Assembly: GCF_029784135.1 (NCBI RefSeq)
Contig: NC_073746.1
Location: forward strand, 254,661,994 to 254,725,993
Direction of reading: 5' to 3'
DNA from: Toxorhynchites rutilus septentrionalis
Lineage: Eukaryota > Arthropoda > Insecta > Diptera > Culicidae
Length of the DNA stretch: 64,000 bases
Within the stretch, counting starts at the first letter, position 1; each line of letters starts with the position of its first letter. The notes under the pieces are model-generated. The model had not been told where the DNA came from, did not search any database, and saw only the letters and a program-made list of their open reading frames with translations. Both the position numbers and the translations under genes were made by a program. Positions 35,349-48,290 of the stretch are shown piece after piece.

Positions 35349-38204
35349 GCACAACAGTTAGCGAAACGATTGGTTATCTGTGCCCTCATGACCTCCCAAA
35401 ATTAAACAAAATGTGTATTCCAGAGGGATTATTTAGTTGATCTCCATTGATGAATGTGTCGTATTTTCACTACGATTGAAACGCTGACATTTCAATTATG
35501 TCGAATGACCACAATCTTCACTCAATCCCCACTCGTTTGAAATGGAATGAAAACTAGAGATTCTCATCGAAATATACGTTTCATTGTTTTTTTTTGTCTG
35601 GAATTAACACTCCACCTAATCATGGATTAAATCGGATTTTTCATGTTCCCAATAAAAACAAACTTTAAATTGATAATTGGCGTCATTCCAGTCTAACATT
35701 GGGCACGCCCTCAATAATCGAAGAGAAATTATGGTGATGGGGAAAATTATTTGCGTACATCCCTCGTATAGCCATTGCACCGACATGGACTCAATGCTCT
35801 GGTGAACGTTACATGAGAATGGGGTTTATGTAACGAATTAGTAACTTCTCCTTGAACCGTACCTAATCGGACTCGATAGACTTGATCAGGTGAAGTACTC
35901 GCATTAAATTTGAATCCGACCGGAACCAAGTTTTTCGGTTAGTGTTCGCTGTGAATGGAATCAGGGCCCAAAGCCGATGGACAGTGTTTGCATTATTCTT
36001 CACGAGGAAATTCGACCGTCGGTTTGGGGGGCTGCCCCAGAACCTCCCGCATTGGAATCGTGAATCGGGAAGTTTGTATGAGCGTTTGTGTGTGTGTGAC
36101 TTTGTATTGACTTATGGAGCGCTCGGGGCAACGTTGATTGTTGCCTATTCCGTGGTTCATTTGTGTCTAGCAGCAAGAGCAAATTTCACCCGAGCAAAGG
36201 CTATATAGCGGTGCCGATAGTGAAAAGGTTTTTACCCTCGACAAGTACGTGTGGCATCGAGTGGCAACCAGGCTTGAAAATGTCCCTTTTGGTGGGATTG
36301 GCACGAACCAGCGCACCTTCGGCACCCCTCTCGATAGCTGTTCTCGAGGGCATGTTTCACATTTCCCGACCCACACCGGTGTGGAAGGGAACTAGCTCAC
36401 GTTCAGCGGTGACTCTCCAGGTTGCAAAGCAACACAACCGACACTAAACCCCCACGGTGGTGACCCTTAATCGGTATGCAAATGGGGTGAGAGGAATGTC
36501 GCGTAGAAAAATGAATACCAGCAATAGAGGAAAGCATTTCTATCGCATTTTCACGGATCTTTACTTGTAGGGTTGGGTTGGGTTACACTAGTGCGAGCAG
36601 GTAGGCGGCTGAGGAAGGAACGAACATTAACGTTATTCATGGGCTGTCTCCATGGAAAACCGATATTTGAGCGATGATTTTGCCGTTGTATGTGGGAGGG
36701 GATTCTGGCATTTGATGCCTGATTTGCCAAACGCTCGGTTGACGAGATCAGCAGAAAGGAATTTTAACGATTCAAATTTTTCTACAGCGAATATAGATTT
36801 ATGAATACATAATTTGGATTCAATATTTTAAGAAGTAGCAATTATCAATACAAGAACAATTGAACTTCAAATTAAACAATGATGATAGAAATCGTACACA
36901 CACATCGTATATCGATTGTTTTGTCTTTTTTATTTGGCTCAAATTTTGCAGACGAATTATTTATGACCAAAAAGTCACAGGTGGGCTGTGTCCGAGACAC
37001 GACCGCATAGTTGACGTAGGATTCCATTGGGCTATCTGCATGCTGATTTTGGATACGTTAGAAAAATAACATCATTAAACTCTTTGATATTAATTTGTGG
37101 CTCTGAAAAAGGCCGTTTTGCTCGGTTGTCGGGTACTGTTTATTCACTCGTCACAACAAAAGTTGTCGAAGCGGAATGATTCTACCACAATAATCAAAAA
37201 AATAGACGCATGGTTCACACCCAACAGGGGGGGGGGGGGGGGTGCTAAGTGGAATGAGATATGATGGAAGCTGCCCACTGTGGCCCTGGACGAGATGACT
37301 CCTGTGTTCTGTATGGATAGAATAAAGAAGAAATAATACTCATCAATGTAATATGTGATAATTATCATTATAAAACACAATTATCAATTTTTCTCATCAC
37401 AAAAAAACATGTTACTTTATTATAGAGAAAACATATTTGAAACAGAAAAGATAATTTTCTTTTATATTTTTTACTTACTGAAAGTATTAATTCAACCCAT
37501 TTCCATTTTCGCTCCAAACCCAAAGGAATATGTCAATGCGAATTTCAATTGTGGTAACAGCACCTAATACGATATATAGAGCATATGGGAAATCACTTTT
37601 TCGGATATTACTCCACTTTTCCAATTTTCCTCACTGCATGAACTTTCCTTGAGAGAAGATGACAGCTCAAATCGGAGCGGGAATACACATTAGTTTTTAT
37701 TGGTGAAAATTGAAATAAATTGTTTCATACTCCAAGTCATTTTTAACACAACCGCTATCATATACAATTTTTCATTTACACTTGTGCTAAACGTTTTACA
37801 ATACATGATCGGTCATTGATATGAAACTTCACGAAGCAATCCACATCAAAGTTCTAAATTTCAATTTTATTTGGTGGATAATTTTCGACTGCAATGCTTG
37901 AGTTTTTTGAGTGATGTGGTTAATTTTTATGGTATGAGGTTGTGTAAAAAATATACAATATAACGAATCTTTTTTTTTTCAAGATGAATTTTCTCAGAAA
38001 ATAATCTTTTGATGTTTGAATCATTTTGGATGTAACGGAGCATATACTTATAATATTGCTTATTACAATGTAGATTAATATGGCAAAAATAGGTTTATGA
38101 AATAATAAAATCATGAATAAAAAGCAATCAATTTGTGAAATACACTTAAAACAATTTTATATAATGAAATATGTTCAGATCGGAAATAATTTGTTTTATT
38201 TTAC
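35349..38204. other. unassigned; middle part single-copy-looking
   Basis: 35700-36750 is the least AT-rich part of the region and shares nothing with other parts of the window. Frames at 35942-36208 and 36163-36447 overlap antisense frames and lack domains. A G-run of about 15 lies near 37227-37241. 37300-38200 is AT-rich. Confidence 0.35.
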
Positions 38205-38984
38205 TAGCTGACCATGCGAACTTCGTCCCACCCAATACAATATATATTTGTTTATATGAATTCTTTCGAACATTGACGTTTTCTTACTAAGCGAACGTTC
38301 GTGGTTTCAATCGCAGAACTCGCCATTAATTTATTTTATAATTGGCCCTTTACTATTTTCTTTTATTATAATTTCCCTATTGCTTATACCGAAAATCGTC
38401 ATTATAAGATAAATTAATATTCAGACGCAATTTTCGTTCAGCTTTCTTGATTCACTTGCATATGAAATGAGCCTTCGTTACAAGGGATACATGTTTAGTA
38501 CAAAAAAGTAAATCTTCATTCATAATTTTGATTTTCAAAGTGCTTTATTTCAGCTGAAAATCTATTTCTTTTTTCTTTTCACACCAACGGAACACGAAGC
38601 TTGAAACGCGAAATTCAACAGAGCTAACAACGATGTCGTTGTAGAACGCATGGGATTTTTTTTTAAATTTTGACCATAACACAACACAGAGACGAATACA
38701 ACAAAACAAAACAACTAAAATCGGACCATTCCTTCTTCGGGTATTGCGCTTACCATCACACTTGGCTTTGGAAAACAGTAAATTTTGTCCCGACCCTCTC
38801 CGATTTTGTTGAAACTTGGTACAGGTCGAACTCGATTATCCGGAGTATTGATTTTTTTTTTCACTCCAGATAATCGAATCCTCCGGATAATCGAGTCAGA
38901 AAAGAAGCAATTTTCTCTCGGTAATAGTAATATAATTATGATTTGCACTTATTTATTAAACGGGTTTAACTAGCTTGGAGCCGT

Positions 38985-39270
38985 TTGTATGTTTGTGACT
39001 TTGTAACTTTGTAACTTTGTAACTTTGTAACTTTGTAACTTTGTAACTTTGTAACTTTGTAACTTTGTAACTTTGTAACTTTGTAACTTTGTAACTTTGT
39101 AACTTTGTAACTTTGTCTGTAGCGTTGCACCACATTAATAGAAATTTAACCCTCTTCTCGCTAACCGTTTTATTTGAAATTTGGAACACATCTTTATCTC
39201 TGAATTCATTATAAAACTGCGTATTCCATGATCTTGAAAATCCAAGATGGCGGCCGGTACAAAATGGCGG

Positions 39271-39317
<47 letters not shown>

Positions 39318-39860
39318 CGATATATATATATATAACGTTAGATTTATATTATATATACATATACCCCATATACCCCACGATTTTATTTTAGTCTCATCAT
39401 TGCCCTAGATTAATGAAGGAACGGATGGGATAACTATTAACTGCTACTTCCTAATTATTTTCTAGCTGTATCATTAGTATGCTTCTCTACAATAAAATCA
39501 TTCAACTTTTTTTTTAATTTTTTTTCTTACCTAACTTTTTTCGGAATATTAAGATGATGTCTGTATTCTATTAGTCAAATCATTTCATTTGATACCATTA
39601 TTGGGGAGATTGCAAAAAATACATGGTCGACCATTTTATGGCGGCGATGTTGTTCATAATGTAGTGTATTCTCCAAGCCGAGCCATTCAGCCATTTTTTA
39701 GCTGCGGCTAAATTAAGTTTTTCAAGATCATAGAATACGCAGTTTTATAACGGCAGTAGAATTCAAGGTATGTTCCAAATTTCAGATCAATCAGGATCAA
39801 ATTTCATTTAATGTGGGACAGCCCTACAAACACTCAAAAATACATACAAACAGGGCAAGC
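38985..39860. repeat. foldback (long imperfect inverted repeat)
   Basis: The left arm reads GTTTGTATGTTTGTGAC, then CACATTAATAGAAATTT, GGAACACATC, AAAACTGCGTATTCCATGAT. The right arm (39717-39860) gives the complement of these in reverse order: ATCATAGAATACGCAGTTTT, ATGTTCCAAATTTC, AAATTTCATTTAATGTG and CATACAAAC. An 8-bp minisatellite has expanded within the left arm only. Confidence 0.8.
38997..39116 (+). repeat. minisatellite (AACTTTGT)15
   Basis: Fifteen near-perfect 8-bp units, 120 bases, inside the left arm of the foldback. Confidence 0.95.
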
Positions 39861-40230
39861 TGAACGAAACCATTAAAAAATAATTGTTTATTTGGGAACT
39901 GTAGTGTCCGCCATCTTGGATTTGCATTATTCATAAATAACTGTATTCTACTAGTCAAGCCTAGCCTTTCATTTGATACCCGTATTATTGGGATTGTGAA
40001 AAAATGTATATATGGCGCCATCTTGTGATGGCGGCCATTTTGGATTTGCCGTTCTCATGAATAACTGTATTCTACTAGGTCAAGCCCTTTCATTTGATAT
40101 CCATATTGATGGGGTTGTGAAAAATATATATATATTGCGTCATCTCTGTCGTGGCGACCATTTCGGATTTTCATTTTTCAGAAAAAAATGGTGTTCTTCT
40201 AGTCAATTTATTTTATACCCATATTAGTTA
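39240..40230 (+). repeat. repeat family D array
   Basis: At least four units of about 120 bp (near 39500-39660, 39898-40017, 40018-40140, 40141-40230) with GATGGCGGCCATTTTGGATT, TCATAAATAACTGTATTCTA, CTAGTCAAGCC and CATTTGATACCCATATT-ATGGG. An AT microsatellite (about 39273-39316) lies next to the first GGCGG word. Confidence 0.8.
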
Positions 40231-40944
40231 TTCAATATAGAATTATCCTACAAATTATTCAAAATTTCCGTAAATCTAAAATAAAATACTCCGGATAATC
40301 GAGTCTAAAATTCCGGATAATCGAATCCCGGATAATTGAGTCTCCGGATAATCGAGTCCGACCTGTACTTATGACGAAAGCTACCCAAAATCACAATTTT
40401 TATTATAATATAACCAGTTTAAATTACGAATGATATTTGAAAAGGGCGTAATCAAAATCATTGAACTTTCTTTCGAAAAATCGTAACTCGAAATCCAGAT
40501 GGCTAGTACAAATATGATATTTCACAAAGTTGTTGGAAAATTAATGAGCTATTTAGAAAAAACAACATTTAAAATACACTGTTAAAAAGTCTTGCTCATA
40601 AATTGAATTCAATTTTGAAAACTTTTATATCTCAAAACATATCCCCTTCGATATTTTTTTCCATTTCCACTTTTGGACAAAATCCAATTCCGTTAGCCCA
40701 CAAATCGAATGGACTAGCCACGCTTTTCATAATATAATTGTAGAACAAATGGAAATTAAATTTTCCTAATTTTCCGACCTTCCCCTTCAGAGTTTTCCGA
40801 AAATTTTCCGATTTTTCTCATTAGATATTGATCTACGGGAAGAAGTGAAAATATCAAAATAAAGACAGCTTAAATCGGACCTATTCTTCCTCGGATTTAG
40901 CGCTTACAAACACATTCGACCTCAGATCTTTATTTATATAGATA

Positions 40945-41927
40945 AACTTATAATATTTTTGTCCACCAATATTTCATATTGATCCAATTTTAAGTAATAT
41001 TTGTTATGCGCTGCAATATCTAAAACAATTCAAACATCAATAGATTATTTTCTGAGAAAATTCTAGAAAAATAAAAAAAAAGTGAGATTTGTTGTAATGT
41101 ATATTTTTTTAAACCATAAAAATTAACCATATCACTGAATTAATCCTAGCACTGCAGCCGAAAGTTATCTGCGCTTTTAGCAGCTAGTAAATTATAAATT
41201 TTATTTTGGAATCACTGTATCTCAGAAACGGTAGAATTTAACAAAATTTTGCCGTATACATTTTTGACTGAAAATTATGCGTACTTTTATAAAATCGGAT
41301 CTGAAACGTGAGAACACCTTTTTTAAGGAAAATGAGGGTTAAGCGTTATTTTCGAAATGAAATAAAAATAAAAAAAAAAATTATTACCAGTGCATACTTC
41401 CTCCATATAGCCCCAAAAATTACCTGAAACTGTGCGGAAGACAGCAAATGAATAGGACTAACCGTTTCTGAGTCATATTTTTTTTTGAAAAAAAAAATCA
41501 AGCAGTCATTGCTCAGACCCTTCTCAAAAGTATGGCTAGAGTCAAAATGGCAAACCGATGATGAAAATTGTCCCTTCCGGTCATGAAGAATGCATCTGTA
41601 AAATTTGAGTTAAATCAAAAATACAAAGAAAATGGATGAAAAAAATCGTCATTTGCGGTGGAACAGTTCCATTGAATTGATCAAAATTCGTTCGAAATAT
41701 TTTTCGATACTGAAGCGATGTAAACATAAACATTTTAATTTTCATCCATTTTCCTTCCTCAAACCCTTTTTTGGCAACACGTGGGATTCAAATACTACTT
41801 TCAATTCTCATCTAGAGCCCCAATTCCGTCCCTTAGAATGAGAAAAAATTGACATCAAGCTGCGGTGCTCCATTGATTATAATGAATTGATTATTCTTGT
41901 TTAGTTGTTATTAAGAATCAATATCTC
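40945..41927. other. unassigned, AT-rich
   Basis: Frame 41632-41841 lacks a domain. Nothing else recognised. Confidence 0.3.
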
Positions 41928-41931
41928 TTAA

Positions 41932-43060
41932 CACGTCGAGCCCCACGTGGGTTCCTAGGGGCCGATGTTGAGCTTTTTGGTAGGAAAGCGCTGAATGACT
42001 GGGACTGACAGTTACAAAATAAAAAAATATATAGGGGAAGTGGGGGCATAGTGGTCACCCAAAGGAATATGCCCATTTGTTGTTCAAGATAGCATTCGGC
42101 TTTAACTATAAAAATTCAAATTAGTACATTTTTCATCATTAGAAAAAAAGGTGAAAAATCGAACTTTTTTTTTGCTTGGAGGTAAAGTGGTCACCTAGTG
42201 AGGGCAAAGTGGTCACTCGCACATATCGAGCAAAATGGGATAGATCTATGCGTTTTTTTCGTCTAAATTTGTTCAAATCATACGAAATCATGTACGAAAT
42301 AAGCTTGGCCTATTCACCTAGAGCCTCAATTTATTTTTTCTCATGCATACAAAAATATAGTAAGAAACACATACCGTTCCGCATAATAAGGCTTCGTTCA
42401 GTTGGAGTGGCATATTTTTCTAGGGTCAATGCCACAAAAGAAACCTCTTCAATAGCAGAATGTGACGAGGTATATCAGCTTTAGTAAACCGAACATTGTA
42501 AGTGAATAACACCTTGACCACTTTGCTCCCAGACACGAAAGAAATCTCTATGCTAATTAATCGCTGAGATTGAACAAAATATCTGTTCACCTCTCCTAGA
42601 ATAGGTGAACAGTTGTCGAAACTGATTATTTGTCCAACATATCAGATTGAATATACTAAATTTCACGTGAAATTCCTTAGAAACCATGCGCACAGAACTA
42701 CGGCCCAATGGCTATCGTGAGAGCAATTTTTGTTTTTATTCATATTTTGACATTTTTATAGCTCTACTGGTGTACAGGGTGACTCAAAAGTCATTAAATT
42801 CTTCAAACAAAAGGTGATAATCAGTACGGTTTCAATAGTCAATAGTTATACTACCAAACAAGCAGATGACCAATTTGCCCCCACTATCCCTATGGCTCGT
42901 TTTTCGGATGTTTTACAAAATGTGACAAGTCGAATTTCTGACTATTTTCTATTTATACAATAATTATCTTTGAGAGCTGGGACCGACACTGATATTGCGA
43001 AAACGTTATTGATACGAGCTGAATGGAAAGCACAGCAAGAACAATTCAGGGCTCAACGTG
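41932..43060. mobile_element. TTAA-flanked piggyBac-type MITE, with another element inside
   Basis: Ends CACGTCGAGCCC and GGGCTCAACGTG are inverted and each borders TTAA (41928-41931 and 43061-43064), the piggyBac target. The element's own sequence is about 100 bp on the left and 168 bp on the right, since the 861-bp element at 42032-42892 occupies the middle. No transposase. Confidence 0.82.
42032..42892. mobile_element. palindromic element TAGGGGAAGTGGGGGCA (861 bp)
   Basis: Left end TAGGGGAAGTGGGGGCATAG and right end complement TAGGGATAGTGGGGGCAAAT are inverted. Words like AAAGTGGTCAC recur near the left end and GACCACTTTGC near 42520. No coding domain; the frame 42176-42484 is unrecognised. 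The superfamily is unclear. Confidence 0.75.
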
Positions 43061-43064
43061 TTAA

Positions 43065-45574
43065 TCATGTTTCTCTAAATTCCCGGGTGCCCAAAAAGGA
43101 GTTGTATCGAGTTTTGGAATGAGTGAAAGGGTAATAAAACCATCGATTCAATTTCCCTCATCCATTCTCATTGCGGTCTCAGGCTATTTTCGCATGGTAG
43201 AGCTCGCGGAAACGGTTTAATATTGTCAAGTCGTTAGAAGCAGAACGTCTTCAAATGTGCCGGAAGGAAGATAGCACCACAATACCCCCGCAAACGCCCA
43301 CAGACACTTTGGCATCCTTCTTATTCCCCAGAAATTTAGATTCTATTTTTTTTTGTGTGGAACTGCGTTGAACTGCAAGCTTGCTTTTCTTTATGTGTAT
43401 TTATACTTTCCTTCCGCGTGCTTTCTTCAAGCAGCCAAGCGAAAGATAATATATCGCGATAACGATTCGATCTTGATGTGCCTACCAACGAGGTTCGGAT
43501 CCGTCCCTCCCGACGCTGCCAAAACGGACTAATGTTAATGGCTCGCTATCATCAACAGCTGGGAGGCACAGCTCATTTGTATTCAACGGTTTTATTTACT
43601 TTCACCGGGCCAGACCGAAGCGATTCGCTTTTTTTTTTCTTCCCTGGATTTGCAGGGAATTTACAATGGCGGTAGAACGGAAGCTTAAGGCCGAGCCGGA
43701 GGGACGCAGTATCTGCTCTCTTGATGAAGCAGACGTGGTGAGGGTTGATTGTGATTTATGAGATCAAATGGTAGGTACGTATCGATCGGAATTCGAAAAT
43801 GGTCTAACGATCTGGACGTGAGCGTTGTGCAGCGTTCGAGCGAAAAATGTATAATTTAGCATCCCAAAATGGATTCCAATAAGGTCAAGATTGAATCATA
43901 CCTCGGGGAGCGTTTGCTACTGTTATCAAACTGCATATTTCGAAATATTTAAAGCAAATTACTGCAGCGGTTTGTAGAATAATGTAATTCTTGATTCTAT
44001 ATTTGAGCGATGCCGCATGGCTTGAAAGATAAATATAGCAACCGTAATTCCAGCAATCATGAAACTTTCACGCATCTCAAGTATTAATCGCTCTATAAAT
44101 TGAGCTAGGCTTTGGAGATGATGAAAGTCCACTGAGAATTTCATGAACACACGCGCGCCCGCCGCTCAGGTGATTGATTATGCATTGGGCACGAAATTTC
44201 CCATCTATTTATCTTTTCGGGGACCTGGAGCGAAACATCAATCAATCATCCGTCATCCGGGGCAAAATCGAAGGAATGTTGACAGATAATCACATCGCTG
44301 CGCTTCGTCGCTTGTCTCATCTTTGAGGAAATAGATTCAGTCCCGTTTTCTTCCAAACTGGCTGTCTCGGGTCTTCTTTGATGTCGAGTTTGGAAGTAAA
44401 TTTGTCGTTCGACATTTGACACGATATAAAAAAACGCTTCGCAGAATCTTATGATCGATGTTTGGATGTTTGATTTAGCGCAACACTGAATGCGTTTTAA
44501 AACGTTGTACCGTTTCGCAAGATAAGTAAATTTCGCATGTTTGAGTGTGAGTCTAAACTTCCCTCTCCACCCACAATCATGGAACATTCTCTTGTTTCGT
44601 GTTAAATGACAAATTGACACGAAAATATTGAAATCTAGAAATATCTTGGTTATAACTTGTTGGTTTCTACTTGTTTTCTAGCAACTAAAGCAATTGGCGT
44701 AAATTTTATCATAAACATAATGTGGCTTATGATCGTACAAAGTTACTGTTCATCGAGGAGCTTAAGTAGGTTTTCCCGTGTTCATATGCAAACAAAGGTC
44801 TCTAATCTCAACATCCAACCTGTAAAATGTCTCATGCACATGGTCATTGTATATTTCTTAAAAGTACTCTTGAAAATGTTTTGTTTTTTTTCGGTAAATA
44901 TAATCAATTTTAAAATGGATCTATAATTGTAACTGGAAATACATGAAATCTCGTGTTTACGGATTATTGGATTCTGTCGCTATTTTGTTAAATATTGAAG
45001 CAATTATCAATTCAATTATTAATTTTTATTGTTACGTAAACTTCAAAACTTCATTTAGTATAGTTAGAATGATTCAAAATTCAACAATGGCTTTTCACTG
45101 ACTGGAAGTACTCTTTTCAGAATCTCGCTAACCCGTTTGTCGTTGGAACATTTATTTTTTGAAAATCAATTATTGTACTTGACGAAACATACTAATCGAT
45201 TATTTTGGGTAAGTAAAATACTGGTTCAATACATAAAACCGGTTAGTTTTATTTCATAGGTATAGTGGGGGAAATTCTACTGAATGAATCACAGTTCACA
45301 TATCACATATCACAGTTCATTCATAGTTGATTGACTTTAAAGAGGTTCTTTTTTGTCATAATACCATTATATTACCATGCCAAAGAGTAACTAAGTGCTG
45401 AGGAAAAACAATTGGGGAGAATAATTGGAAGCTACTAAAACTACACAGCTTCTACCTTGAGTTCGATTTACTCGAAATCATTACATTGTTACTTAGTCCG
45501 GTCTGACTGAACACCGATCATTTGTATTGTACATTCAATTCCATTCTAAAATTTGTATATTTTGTGTGTAGTGC
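43065..45574. other. unassigned
   Basis: 43080-44640 is less AT-rich and looks single-copy. The minus frame 44246-44620 (124 codons, starts internally) and 43959-44150 show no domain. 44640-45570 is AT-rich. Confidence 0.35.
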
Positions 45575-46080
45575 ACCATAGAAACGTTAATCGATCCCAA
45601 AAACCTCTATATGCTAAGTTTCATTCCATTTGTTTGATTAGTTATCGAGTTGTTCAGTAACCCTCCTTCCCCTCTTTAGAGATGGGAAAGGAGTGTCAGA
45701 CCACCATAAAAACATTTATTGCTCCCTAAAACCTCCATATGCCAAATTTGGTTCAATTTGCTTGATTAGTTTTCGAGTTATGCAGAAATTTGTCTTTCAT
45801 TTGTATGGTAGCTCCCCCTTAGAGAGAGGGGTGGAGTGTCTAGCCACCGTAAAAATATTTATTGCATTCATTGAGATTTGTGTTTTATTTGGATGGCCCC
45901 CTTAAGAGAGGGGGAGGAGTGTCTAACCACCAAAGAATCATTTCTTGCACCCTAAAACCTCCACATATCAAATTTGGTTTCATTTGCTTGTTTATTTTTT
46001 GGGTTATGCAGCAATTTGTGTTTCATTTGTATGGCAGCCCCCCTTTAGAGAGGGGGAGGGGTCTCGAAATATCATAAGAC
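45575..46080 (+). repeat. repeat family F internal units, three to four
   Basis: Units with CTCCATATGCCAAATTTGGT, TGCTTGATTAGTTTTCGAGT, TATGCAGAAATTTGT, TTCATTTGTATGG and CCCTTAGAGAGAGGGG recur; one unit (about 45870) has lost its middle. Neither the head nor the tail of the family is present. Confidence 0.82.
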
Positions 46081-46651
46081 CTTCTCCGAGGTATTAGTAA
46101 TGAATCTCTACTGAGGCACATATTCAGTCTTTTTCCAAGCAGTTAACATTGTTTGTTTTCCGTCATTATAAAGGCTTCGTTGGCGCCTTTGATATTTCAT
46201 TCAATTAATTGAACTGATGGTATGGCGAAGCAGGCGTTAAGGTTGTGCGCTAAAAATTATTTAGGGAACACCAAGCATCTTGAATGTCGTGCTGGAATGT
46301 TATAAGTTATTTGGGTTCGCGTGCCAGTCGCAAAACTATTTTCAACTATAATTGCAATGCTACTCTTTTCGAGGTTGTTGAGGTTAACAGAAAAAGTTTA
46401 TTTCATTTATTTAGTCATCAAGAATGTAAATGTCGTTCTGGAAATTTTTATGTGATTTGGTTTCGCTTTCTCCACTAAGGATGACAGCTGCGCTTATCTT
46501 GAGCATGGAAAAGTAATACAACTTTTTTCGAGGCCAGTAATATTAACAGAAGCGTTTCTATTGCGAATAGCACAAAATGATGAGTAGTGTTTATATTCCT
46601 AGTAGCTTCCAACCCCCAATTTATTGGTCTGTATGCATGCTATGACGAACG
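46081..46651. other. unassigned
   Basis: Nothing recognised; phrases near 46280-46320 and 46420-46460 (AATGT-GT-CTGGAA, TTATGTGATTTGG-TTCG) hint at a decayed duplication. Confidence 0.3.
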
Positions 46652-46830
46652 CTTGTTTGACGCTTTTTTTTCTCCCTATTATAGTGACTTTCAACACATT
46701 TCGGCTGGATCATCGCATTTACTTCCATTTTTGGAAGAATGTCGGGAGTGAGAAATGAACTCGTGATCTCTGCGTGAGAGGTATGGATGTTACCGCTACG
46801 CCAGATCGCCTCCACACTTGTTTGGCGCTT
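46652..46830 (-). mobile_element. tRNA-derived SINE (Feilai-like) with target duplications
   Basis: On the minus strand the body (46666-46816) begins GGAGGCGATCTGGCGTAGCG, has the A-box-like CTGGCGTAGCGG and the B-box-like GAGTTCATTTC, and ends GAAAGTCACTATAATAGGG with a short A-rich tail. It is flanked by 14-bp direct repeats CTTGTTTGACGCTT (46652-46665) and CTTGTTTGGCGCTT (46817-46830), showing a full-length LINE-mediated insertion. It belongs to the same family as 6926-7060. Confidence 0.88.
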
Positions 46831-47922
46831 GGTTTGCGTTGTACGAATGATGTCTAGAGGTGCGATTTCACTGAGGCAATACTAAATAACATGTAGCATG
46901 ATATTTGATACTTGCAAGTATTGTCATTGTTGTTGTTTCCAAGCGGTGCCCAAGTTATATTGGTGTAGTTATGAGATGTGAAATAATGGTTCTGGTACAA
47001 CAAGTATATAGTCAACTGTAGCTGAGTCTATGTCAATTGCGAAGAGGCCAGCGGAATAGCGTTCGAGGTAAATTTTCAATGCATTGACATGAAACAAATT
47101 GCGACATACGATCAGCTAGTGTATTGTTCTGCGAGGGCAAGAATAAATCATCAATCAATTATTGTCAACAAAATTCTACAAGGGCGCCAAAGGTTCAGGG
47201 CGATCAAACCATCCTCCTAAACAGTTATTTCCAAAATTTCACAGCATTATAACATAATATCCAAAGTTATTATTCTAAATAACAGCGTAGTTCTACGTCA
47301 ACAATGCGGTCGTTCAAATCATAAATCACTTTCTGATATGAGCCTCTACCTCAGAGCTGATTCAAAAATTCAAAGGGTCTGTCGCAATCCGACGCTTCGA
47401 GACTCTCTCCCGAAGCCTCTGTCGGGCCATTTGAGCAATTCTGGAGTGCATTTCTTCAAATCAGTTTTCTTCTTGTGGGTTCCGTTAAAAATTTTGTTGA
47501 AAACATTTTATAATTTTTTTTTTCAGAGCAAAACGCTAGTGCGAACTTTTACCCTACAGCCACTGCACACCTTTGTCCCTCAATCAATTTTTGAACTATT
47601 CGAATTTAAAAAAAAAAGCTCTTGAACTTTTCACAAAAACGAATACGCACTATTATCTACTATAGAATGAAGGAACTTTCCACTTATTTGAGGTAAGTAA
47701 ATCGTCATCTCCAAAACTGAAAAAATTAGATCAAAACATCGCAAAACTCTTTTTACCTCATAACTTTTTACACCTTTCATAAAATGTATCGAGTTTATAT
47801 GTGTGAGTTGCTGGTGTAATAATGTATCAAACGAATACACTGTTGTAGAATTTTTATGCTCGTTTGCTTCAAGAAGGCCAATGCGCGCTTTTGCCTCTTT
47901 GCCCCGCACTACTCTATGAGGG
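46831..47922. other. unassigned, with family B end fragment
   Basis: GCGTAGTTCTACGTCAACAA followed by TGCGGTCGTTC at 47286-47316 matches the right terminal repeat of TIR family B. The rest, including the minus frame 47631-47909, is unrecognised. Confidence 0.4.
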
Positions 47923-48290
47923 ATTTGAAGAGCTTAAACGAGCATTTCGTGAACGAGATACACACTATAACATGGCGCAGCTTGGTCTAAACCACCCCGA
48001 ATGAGTTATTCGAACTGATTAAGAACTAAAGATGACATGTGACATTAATTTTGTGAAGGAGTGAGGGTTTTTCCATATGGTTCTATAGTTATGAAACACT
48101 GGAATTTTAGTTTTTTGGATGTCTCGCGCCTGAACACAGCATCAAATTTCAAATGGCCTGTCTTCTAAATGAAGATAGTTGTTGTATTGTACATCATATT
48201 CTTTAATTCAACCGACTTCTTACATATCTCTGGAAACTCAGAGAAAGGGAGTGGTTCTATAGTTATGGAACGCAGTGTATTAGCGCCTTT
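47923..48290 (+). repeat. interspersed repeat family C, copy 2
   Basis: Same orientation and word order as 13549-13935 with small indels. A block of about 25 bp present in copy 1 (near 13665-13705) is missing here. Confidence 0.85.

Larger units (their letters stand above)
38822..40365. mobile_element. Tigger/pogo-like non-autonomous element (1544 bp)
   Basis: Ends CAGGTCGRACTCGATTATCC on both sides in inverted orientation, flanked by TA (38820-38821 and 40366-40367). Subterminal TCGATTATCCGGA words are repeated several times at each end in both directions, as expected for binding-site arrays. No transposase is present. The interior holds a foldback (38985-39860), an 8-bp minisatellite, an AT tract and family D arrays. 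Confidence 0.88.
38205..40944 (+). repeat. repeat family F, copy split by a Tigger-like element
   Basis: Head TAGCTGACCATGCGAACTTC at 38205; tail CACATTCGACCTCAGATCTT then TATATAGATA ending about 40944. The 38822-40365 element interrupts it at a TA. Confidence 0.78.

Noticed and set aside
38956..39189. Minus frame with repeated VTKLQSYK
   Set aside because: Translation of the (AACTTTGT)15 minisatellite; 8-bp units in three-frame rotation give a 24-bp, 8-residue repeat by chance.
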